Shown: positions 58,344 through 64,000 of the stretch, one piece after another
Position numbering within the stretch: the first letter of the stretch is position 1
Layout of the letters: each line of letters opens with the position of its first letter
Assembly: GCF_040560245.1 (NCBI RefSeq)
Contig: NZ_JAKMWP010000003.1
From: Morganella sibonii
Lineage (GTDB): Bacteria > Pseudomonadota > Gammaproteobacteria > Enterobacterales > Enterobacteriaceae
Strand: one strand, 5' to 3'
DNA length: 64,000 nt
The notes under the pieces: model-generated
Told to the model about the DNA's origin: nothing
Seen by the model: the letters and a program-made list of their open reading frames with translations, nothing else
Databases searched by the model: none
Program-made: the position numbers and the translations under genes

Positions 58344-59828
58344 ATGTCTCAGAGCAATGCAGAGATTGGTGAAGACGTTCAGACCTGGCTGAATGACGGG
58401 CGCTATAAAGAGGGCTTCTTCACTAACGTCGCCACGGATGAACTGGCAAAAGGGATCAATGAAAATGTGATCCGCGCCATTTCCGCCAAACGAAATGAAC
58501 CGGAGTGGATGCTCAATTTCCGGCTGGAGGCTTTTCAGCACTGGCTCGGTATGGAAGAACCACACTGGCTGAAAGCGAAGTATCCGCATCTGGATTATCA
58601 GGATTACAGCTATTATTCCGCGCCGTCATGCGGTGCGTGTGACGATACCTGCGGCTCACAGCCGGGAGCGGTACAAAGCCCGGCAGACAGCTTCCTGACC
58701 AGTGAAGTGGAAGAAGCATTTGAAAAACTCGGTGTGCCGGTCCGTGAAGGGCAGGCGGTGGCGGTGGATGCGATTTTTGACTCCGTTTCCGTTTCCACGA
58801 CTTACCGTGATGAACTGAAGAAACACGGCGTGATTTTCTGCTCGTTCGGGGAAGCGATTCATGATTATCCTGAACTGGTGCAGAAATACCTTGGTACCGT
58901 GGTTTCAAGCCACGATAACTTTTTTGCGGCACTCAATGCGGCGGTGGCTTCTGACGGCACATTTGTCTATATCCCGAAAGGGGTACGGTGCCCGATGGAA
59001 TTATCCACCTATTTCCGTATCAACGCCGCCAAAACCGGCCAGTTTGAACGCACGATTCTGATCGCCGATGAAGGCAGCTACGTCAGTTATATCGAAGGCT
59101 GCTCCGCACCAGTGCGTGATACCTATCAGCTGCATGCCGCTGTTGTGGAAGTAATTATCCATAAAGATGCGGAAGTCAAATATTCCACCGTTCAAAACTG
59201 GTTCTCCGGTGGTGATACCGAAGGCGGGATACTCAACTTCGTCACTAAGCGGGCACTGTGTGAGGGCGAAAATTCCAAAATGTCGTGGACGCAGTCTGAA
59301 ACCGGCTCGGCCATTACCTGGAAATACCCGAGTGTGATCCTCAAAGGGGATAATTCAGTCGGCGAATTTTTCTCTGTTGCCCTGACCAACGGCACACAGC
59401 AGGCGGACACCGGCACCAAGATGATCCACATCGGCCGTAATACCAAATCCACTATTATCTCGAAAGGGATTTCCGCCGGGAAAAGTCAGAACAGCTACCG
59501 CGGGCTGGTGAAGATACTGCCGGGAGCGGAAAACGCCCGTAACTTTACCCAGTGTGACTCGATGCTTATCGGCACAGAGTGCGGCGCACACACGTTCCCG
59601 TATGTGGAAGTGATGAATAACAGCGCGCAGCTGGAACATGAGGCTACCACCTCGCGTATCGGCGAAGATCAGCTGTTTTACTGCTTACAGCGCGGGATCA
59701 GCGAAGATGATGCCATCTCAATGATTGTTAATGGTTTTTGTAAAGATGTGTTCTCTGAGTTGCCGCTGGAATTTGCCGTTGAAGCGCAAAAACTGCTGGC
59801 GATAAGCCTGGAACACAGTGTGGGTTAA
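58344..59828 (+). CDS. sufB: Fe-S assembly scaffold SufB
   Basis: Core scaffold on which the cluster is built in SufBC2D, 494 residues (E. coli 495). A cysteine-rich N-terminal section has SCGACDDTCGSQPGA. The beta-helix core contains KGVRCPMELSTYFRINA, EGCSAPVRDTYQLHAAVVE and FTQCDSMLIGTECGAHTFPY with Cys used for sulfur transfer from SufE. All regions look complete. sufC follows after 51 bases. Confidence 0.97.
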   Translation: MSQSNAEIGEDVQTWLNDGRYKEGFFTNVATDELAKGINENVIRAISAKRNEPEWMLNFRLEAFQHWLGMEEPHWLKAKYPHLDYQDYSYYSAPSCGACDDTCGSQPGAVQSPADSFLTSEVEEAFEKLGVPVREGQAVAVDAIFDSVSVSTTYRDELKKHGVIFCSFGEAIHDYPELVQKYLGTVVSSHDNFFAALNAAVASDGTFVYIPKGVRCPMELSTYFRINAAKTGQFERTILIADEGSYVSYIEGCSAPVRDTYQLHAAVVEVIIHKDAEVKYSTVQNWFSGGDTEGGILNFVTKRALCEGENSKMSWTQSETGSAITWKYPSVILKGDNSVGEFFSVALTNGTQQADTGTKMIHIGRNTKSTIISKGISAGKSQNSYRGLVKILPGAENARNFTQCDSMLIGTECGAHTFPYVEVMNNSAQLEHEATTSRIGEDQLFYCLQRGISEDDAISMIVNGFCKDVFSELPLEFAVEAQKLLAISLEHSVG

Positions 59829-59879
59829 TACATCAGAATCAGCGCCTGCGGGATAACCGGCAGGACGGAGTAGTACATT

Positions 59880-60626
59880 ATGTTAAGCGTAAAAGATTTG
59901 CATGTCAGCGTGGAAGGTAACGAAATCCTCAAAGGGTTATCACTGGATGTGAAACCGGGGGAAATCCACGCCATTATGGGGCCGAACGGTTCCGGTAAAA
60001 GCACCCTGTCTGCCACACTGGCCGGCCGGGAAGAGTATGAAATTGACAGCGGATCAGTCACATTTAAAGGTAAAGACCTGCTGGATCTGGCACCGGAAGA
60101 CCGTGCCGGTGAAGGGATTTTCCTTGCTTTTCAGTATCCGGTGGAAATTCCGGGTGTGAGTAACCAGTTTTTTCTGCAAACCGCAGTGAATGCGGTACGC
60201 GAATACCGCGGTGAAGAGGCGCTGGATCGCTTTGATTTTGCGGATTTTATCGAAGATAAAATTGAACTGCTGAATATGCCGCAGGATCTGCTGACGCGTG
60301 CCGTGAACGTCGGGTTCTCCGGCGGTGAGAAAAAACGTAACGATATCCTGCAAATGGCCGCGCTTGAGCCGTCACTCTGCATTCTGGATGAAACGGATTC
60401 CGGGCTGGATATCGATGCCCTGAAAACTGTGGCGAACGGGGTAAACCAGTTACGCAGCCCGGATCGCGCTTTTATTATTGTTACCCACTACCAGCGCATC
60501 CTGGATTATGTAAAGCCGGATTTTGTTCACGTGCTGTATCAGGGCAAAATTATTAAATCCGGTGATTTCTCACTGGCGAAAAAACTGGAGGAGCAGGGAT
60601 ATGGCTGGCTTATTGACCAACAGTGA
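59880..60626 (+). CDS. sufC: Fe-S assembly ATPase SufC
   Basis: ABC-type ATPase that drives conformational change of SufB-SufD, 248 residues. Walker A MGPNGSGKSTLSATL is near residue 37, signature FSGGEKKRNDILQ near 147, Walker B CILDETDSGLD near 167, and H-loop VTHY near 200. Not a transporter, since no membrane partner exists. The last 26 bases overlap sufD. Confidence 0.97.
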   Translation: MLSVKDLHVSVEGNEILKGLSLDVKPGEIHAIMGPNGSGKSTLSATLAGREEYEIDSGSVTFKGKDLLDLAPEDRAGEGIFLAFQYPVEIPGVSNQFFLQTAVNAVREYRGEEALDRFDFADFIEDKIELLNMPQDLLTRAVNVGFSGGEKKRNDILQMAALEPSLCILDETDSGLDIDALKTVANGVNQLRSPDRAFIIVTHYQRILDYVKPDFVHVLYQGKIIKSGDFSLAKKLEEQGYGWLIDQQ

Positions 60627-61908
60627 ACGTGCGCTGAAACGCCGTGAGGTCAGTGAGCGCAATCTGGCCGCGATGGGCCGGATCGGTCAGCTTGTCGCAC
60701 AGCGCCCGCTGTCCGGACATGCGGCACAGCACTGGCAGCAGGCACAAAAAACCGGCTTCCCGGCATTTCATCAGGAAGACTGGCACTATACCTCTCTGGA
60801 TGTGCTTCTGGCGGCTGATTATCAGCAGCAGACCGGCACACTGAATGCGTTACCGGACACGGTACTGACCTCACTGAATGCATACCGTATCGTGCTGGCG
60901 GACGGCGTTTTTGCACCGCAGTGGAGTGATACGGATACAGGTGTGTTTGAATTGACGGTGGCAGATAATCGCAGTGAATTTCCTGAGCCGGTTAACGGGG
61001 AGATTTTCCTGCATCTGACCGAGAGTCTGGCGCAGTCGCCGCTGATGATCCGCGTAAAAGCGGGGGCTCAGGCGGAAAAACCCCTGTATATCGTCAATAT
61101 CTCAACGGCACATAATGATGCGCTGAATATGAATCACAGCCGTTATCACCTGGATATCGGTGCGAATGCGTCCGTGTCTGTGATTGAGCATTTTATCAGC
61201 CCGGATGAGCAATCAGCGCATTTCACCGGCGCACGGATGACCGCCGCTATTGGTGAAAACAGTGATTTTCGTCATCTGAAACTGGGGTTTGAAAATCCGC
61301 AGGCGTACCATTTCGCCCATAATGATTTGGTCATCGCCGCACATGCCCGTGTCGAAAGCACCAGTTTTCTGCTCGGCGGCAAACTGACACGGCATCACAC
61401 CAGCACACAGCTTAACGGCGAAGGTATTGTGCTGGCCATGAACAGTCTGGTGCTGCCGAAACATGGTGAAATCGCTGATACCCGTACCTATCTGGAGCAT
61501 AACAAAGGGTATTGTGAAAGCCGTCAGCGCCATAAAACGATTGTGATGGACAACAGCCGGGCGGTGTTTAACGGCATGATTAAAGTGGCACCGCATGCGC
61601 TGAAAACCGACGGTCAGATGACCAACAATAACCTGCTGCTGGGCCGGAAAGCGGAAATCGATACCAAACCGCAGCTGGAAATCTATGCGGATGATGTGAA
61701 ATGCAGCCACGGTGCGACAGTCGGTCGTATTGATGAGGAGCAGCTGTTTTATCTGCGTACCCGCGGGATCGCCGAAAAAGCCGCGAAGCAGATGATCATC
61801 CTCGCGTTTGCGGCAGAACTGACCGATGCGGTCAGTGATGAGTCTCTCAATGATGTGGTGATGGCGCGTATCCGTCAGTCGCTTGATCAGGGGGATAAAC
61901 AGCCATGA
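60601..61908 (+). CDS. sufD: Fe-S assembly protein SufD
   Basis: SufB paralogue that forms the SufBC2D complex and helps bring iron, 435 residues. MAGLLTNSERALKRREVSER is the start at 60601, inside the sufC end. The beta-helix region includes VIEHFISPDEQSAHFTGARM, GKLTRHHTSTQLNGEG, MIKVAPHALKTDGQMTNNNL and CSHGATVGRIDEEQLFYLRT with the conserved His for cluster formation. Overlaps sufS by four bases. Confidence 0.95.
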   Translation: MAGLLTNSERALKRREVSERNLAAMGRIGQLVAQRPLSGHAAQHWQQAQKTGFPAFHQEDWHYTSLDVLLAADYQQQTGTLNALPDTVLTSLNAYRIVLADGVFAPQWSDTDTGVFELTVADNRSEFPEPVNGEIFLHLTESLAQSPLMIRVKAGAQAEKPLYIVNISTAHNDALNMNHSRYHLDIGANASVSVIEHFISPDEQSAHFTGARMTAAIGENSDFRHLKLGFENPQAYHFAHNDLVIAAHARVESTSFLLGGKLTRHHTSTQLNGEGIVLAMNSLVLPKHGEIADTRTYLEHNKGYCESRQRHKTIVMDNSRAVFNGMIKVAPHALKTDGQMTNNNLLLGRKAEIDTKPQLEIYADDVKCSHGATVGRIDEEQLFYLRTRGIAEKAAKQMIILAFAAELTDAVSDESLNDVVMARIRQSLDQGDKQP

Positions 61909-63143
61909 GTTATCCTGTGCAGCAATTACGGGCCGACTTCCCGGTGCTGGCCGGGGAGGTGAACGGCAAACCGCTGGTCTATCTTGACAGCGCTGCCAGT
62001 GCCCAGAAACCACAACAGGTGATTGATGCGGTGAGTGATTTTACCGCTCACCATTATGCCGCGGTTCACCGCGGCATTCACACCTTAAGTGCAGAGGCAA
62101 CGGCCGCCACGGAAGCGGTGCGTCAGAAAGCGGCGGCGTTTATCAACGCGCCGCAGACGGAAGAAATTATCTTTGTCAAAGGTACCACAGAAGCTGTCAA
62201 TCTGGTGGCGGACAGTTTCGGCCGTGCGTTCTGTAATGATGGCGACAATATCATTATTACGGAGATGGAACATCACGCCAATATTGTGCCCTGGTATATG
62301 CTGGCGGAGAGTGCGGGGATTGAGATCCGTGTGCTGCCGATGGCGGATGACGGTACTCTGATCCTGAGCAAACTGCCGGAACTGATCGACAACCGCACCC
62401 GGCTGCTGAGTTTTACGCATCTCTCTAATGTCCTTGGTACGGTGAATCCGGTGAAAGCGATTATTGCGCAGGCGCGGGAACTGAGCCGTGCCGCCGGGGG
62501 AGAACTGGCGGTGCTGGTGGACGGCGCCCAGGGCGCGATGCATCAGCCGGTGGATGTGCAGGCGCTGGATTGCGATTTTTATGCCTTCTCCGGCCATAAA
62601 CTGTACGGACCGACCGGCATTGGTATTTTGTGGGGACGTAAATCCCTGCTGGATATGATGCCGCCGCGCGAAGGCGGCGGTGCGATGATCGCGGATGTCA
62701 GCCTGACAGACGGCATTACATATGCGGATGTCCCGTGGCGTTTCGAAGCGGGTACGCCGAATATTCAGGGGATTATCGGCCTGGGGGCCGCGCTGGATTA
62801 TCTGAATGCTGCCGGTATGGCGGAGATAGCCGCGTATGAGCACACACTCATGCAGTATGCACTGACCCGTCTGGCAGAGGTTCCCGGTATTATTCTGTAC
62901 GGCAATGCACAGCGGGAAGGGGTGATCGCCTTTAACCTCGGTAAGCATCATGCCTTTGATACCGGTGCGTTTCTGGATCGTTACGGTGTGGCTGTCCGCA
63001 CAGGGCATCACTGCGCACAACCGCTGCTGGCACATTATGGTGTCAGTGCTATGTGCCGTGCTTCACTGGCGCTCTACACCACGGAAGCAGACATTGATAT
63101 ACTGACGGACGCACTGAAACGTACCGCAAAACTGCTGGGTTAA
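61905..63143 (+). CDS. sufS: Cysteine desulfurase SufS
   Basis: PLP enzyme that takes sulfur from cysteine and gives it to SufE as persulfide, 412 residues. The PLP lysine is in FSGHKLYGPTGIGILWG (about residue 231), the partner His in ITEMEHHANIVPW (about 125) and the catalytic Cys in RTGHHCAQPLLAHYG (about 369). It also has selenocysteine lyase activity in E. coli. sufE begins eight bases after its stop. Confidence 0.97.
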   Translation: MSYPVQQLRADFPVLAGEVNGKPLVYLDSAASAQKPQQVIDAVSDFTAHHYAAVHRGIHTLSAEATAATEAVRQKAAAFINAPQTEEIIFVKGTTEAVNLVADSFGRAFCNDGDNIIITEMEHHANIVPWYMLAESAGIEIRVLPMADDGTLILSKLPELIDNRTRLLSFTHLSNVLGTVNPVKAIIAQARELSRAAGGELAVLVDGAQGAMHQPVDVQALDCDFYAFSGHKLYGPTGIGILWGRKSLLDMMPPREGGGAMIADVSLTDGITYADVPWRFEAGTPNIQGIIGLGAALDYLNAAGMAEIAAYEHTLMQYALTRLAEVPGIILYGNAQREGVIAFNLGKHHAFDTGAFLDRYGVAVRTGHHCAQPLLAHYGVSAMCRASLALYTTEADIDILTDALKRTAKLLG

Positions 63144-63151
63144 GGATTCTG

Positions 63152-63571
63152 ATGAAAATTTCGTTGCCGGATCAGGCAAAATTACTGCGCAACTTCTCCC
63201 GTTGCCATGACTGGGAAGAACGTTATCTGTATCTGATTGAGCTGGGAGAAAAGTTACCGGCACTCACAGAAGCACAACGGCAACCGCAGTATAAAATATC
63301 GGGCTGTCAGAGTCAGGTCTGGATCATCATGCAGCAGGATGAGGAAGGGCGCGTCTGGTTCGCCGGTGACAGCGACGCTGCTATCGTTAAGGGCCTGGTG
63401 GCGCTGGTTATCGCGCTGTATCAGGGAAAATTGCCGGCAGAAATCCGTGAGCTGGATATCGCACACATCTTCTCGGAACTGGCACTTTCTGTCCATCTGA
63501 CCCCCTCACGTACTCAGGGACTGAACGCCATGGTCAGAACAATCATACAAAACACGCAGCAAATGAGATAA
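63152..63571 (+). CDS. sufE: Sulfur acceptor protein SufE
   Basis: Accepts sulfane sulfur from SufS and passes it to SufB, 139 residues. The acceptor Cys is in YKISGCQSQVWI at about residue 51. NFSRCHDWEERYLYLIELG starts the domain and LTPSRTQGLNAMV is near the end. Last gene of sufABCDSE. Confidence 0.95.
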   Translation: MKISLPDQAKLLRNFSRCHDWEERYLYLIELGEKLPALTEAQRQPQYKISGCQSQVWIIMQQDEEGRVWFAGDSDAAIVKGLVALVIALYQGKLPAEIRELDIAHIFSELALSVHLTPSRTQGLNAMVRTIIQNTQQMR

Positions 63572-63616
63572 AACATCGTTCCCTTTTACTTACTCTGCTA
63601 ATAATATATTACCTGG

Positions 63617-63647
63617 CGTGGCCGGCAGACGGCCACGTATTTTTTTA
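63617..63647 (+). terminator. Terminator of the suf operon
   Basis: CGTGGCCG-GCAGA-CGGCCACG followed by TATTTTTTT, 45 bp after the sufE stop and 22 bp before the ldtE start. Confidence 0.9.
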
Positions 63648-63669
63648 TACCATCAGCTGAGGATCTGGA

Positions 63670-64000
63670 ATGAAACGAATTCTCCCGTTGCTGGGCGGGC
63701 TGTTGTTAGCGGTAACTGCGCTGACAGCCCGGGCAACTGAATATCAACTCCCTGCGGATAAAAGCCGGGTCATCGGCGAAAACGTCACCTATGTTGTTCC
63801 GGATGACGGACGCTCGCTGGAAGCGATTGCGGCAGAATACGGTATCGGCCTGCTGGCGATGCTGGAAGCCAACCCGGGGACAGATCCGTATCTGCCGAAG
63901 CCGGGCAGTGAACTGATTATCCCGTCACAGCTGATCCTGCCGGATACGCCGCATCAGGGCATTGTGATTAACCTGGCGGAACTGCGCCTGTTCTATTATC
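63670..64000 (+). CDS. ldtE: L,D-transpeptidase LdtE (YnhG), 3' end beyond window
   Basis: Periplasmic L,D-transpeptidase that forms 3-3 crosslinks in peptidoglycan, 110 codons visible. Signal peptide MKRILPLLGGLLLAVTALTARA, then a LysM-like segment VPDDGRSLEAIAAEYGIGLL and PGSELIIPSQLILPD. The start of the YkuD catalytic domain, GIVINLAELRLFYY, is at the window end. GAGG is seven bases before the ATG. In E. coli ldtE also follows sufE. The catalytic Cys is outside the window. Confidence 0.92.
   Translation, partial: MKRILPLLGGLLLAVTALTARATEYQLPADKSRVIGENVTYVVPDDGRSLEAIAAEYGIGLLAMLEANPGTDPYLPKPGSELIIPSQLILPDTPHQGIVINLAELRLFYY

Noticed and set aside
61213..62013. 266-codon minus-strand open frame across sufD-sufS
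   Set aside because: Crosses two well-identified overlapping genes; composition is that of a reverse-frame shadow.
62085..63035. 316-codon minus-strand open frame inside sufS
   Set aside because: Opposite a complete SufS gene with all catalytic residues; Arg/His-rich shadow sequence.
1..64000. CRISPR arrays, transposons, phage genes, tRNA or rRNA genes
   Set aside because: No regularly spaced repeats, transposase or integrase-like proteins, or cloverleaf-like sequences with T-loop consensus were noticed on either strand.

Overview
The window reads as chromosome of a Morganellaceae enterobacterium, most likely Morganella or a close relative. This is judged from gene families, gene order and protein-level resemblance to Escherichia coli and Proteus-type homologues; no database search was possible. 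Base composition looks balanced (near 50% G+C), apart from AT-rich intergenic islands and the narP-like gene. Most of the DNA is vertically inherited backbone. From tcyP to sufE, blocks match E. coli order (tcyP-ydjM-hxpB-yniB-yniA; thrS-infC-rpmI-rplT-pheM-pheS-pheT-ihfA; btuCD; nlpC; hemP-aroH-ppsR-ppsA; rprA-ydiK-ydiJ-menI-sufABCDSE-ldtE). Accessory blocks lie between them.

Layout. 1-5.6 kb: the 3' part of a benzoylformate-decarboxylase-like gene, ybaN, an M15 peptidase gene coupled to dapE, yffB, an exported protein of unknown function and a NarP-like regulator. 6.1-8.4 kb: maeB, broken by an 11-bp tandem duplication. 8.4-15 kb: yaeR, the small RNA gene ryhB, htpX, tcyP, ydjM, hxpB, yniB, yniA. 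15-18.7 kb: sitABCD metal importer under a perfect Fur box. 18.8-21.6 kb: emtA and a phosphoethanolamine transferase, with an unexplained terminator and possible small RNA between them. 21.9-29.1 kb: translation cluster thrS to ihfA, including the pheM attenuator. 29.3-31 kb: btuCD. 31.2-40.5 kb: arnBCADTEF plus a second, separately controlled arnT. 40.6-43.4 kb: nlpC, lplA, a MarA-type regulator and a membrane protein next to a strong Fur box. 43.4-47.4 kb: hemP-hmuSTUV without a receptor gene. 47.6-52.3 kb: aroH, ppsR/ppsA with two Cra sites. 52.4-57.6 kb: rprA, ydiK, ydiJ, menI. 57.9-64 kb: sufABCDSE and the start of ldtE.

Two themes join the region. The first is iron and manganese: ryhB, sitABCD, hemP-hmuSTUV, sufABCDSE and the 42.8 kb membrane gene all have Fur-type sites upstream, and a sixth, weaker site overlaps the possible small RNA promoter at 19.88 kb. 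The second is the envelope: the Ara4N pathway with two ArnT transferases, a phosphoethanolamine transferase, RprA, EmtA, NlpC, LdtE, HtpX and an M15 peptidase. Both arn transcription units carry the same ATTAAG-N5-(A/T)TTAA(A/T) motif, which suggests one response regulator.

The observations most worth following are the maeB frameshift, the two small RNAs identified from conserved cores (ryhB, rprA), the orphan candidate small RNA at 19.77-19.85 kb, the duplicated arnT with its own promoter, and nested inverted repeats on both sides of the phosphoethanolamine transferase gene. I saw no CRISPR array, insertion sequence, prophage gene, tRNA or rRNA.
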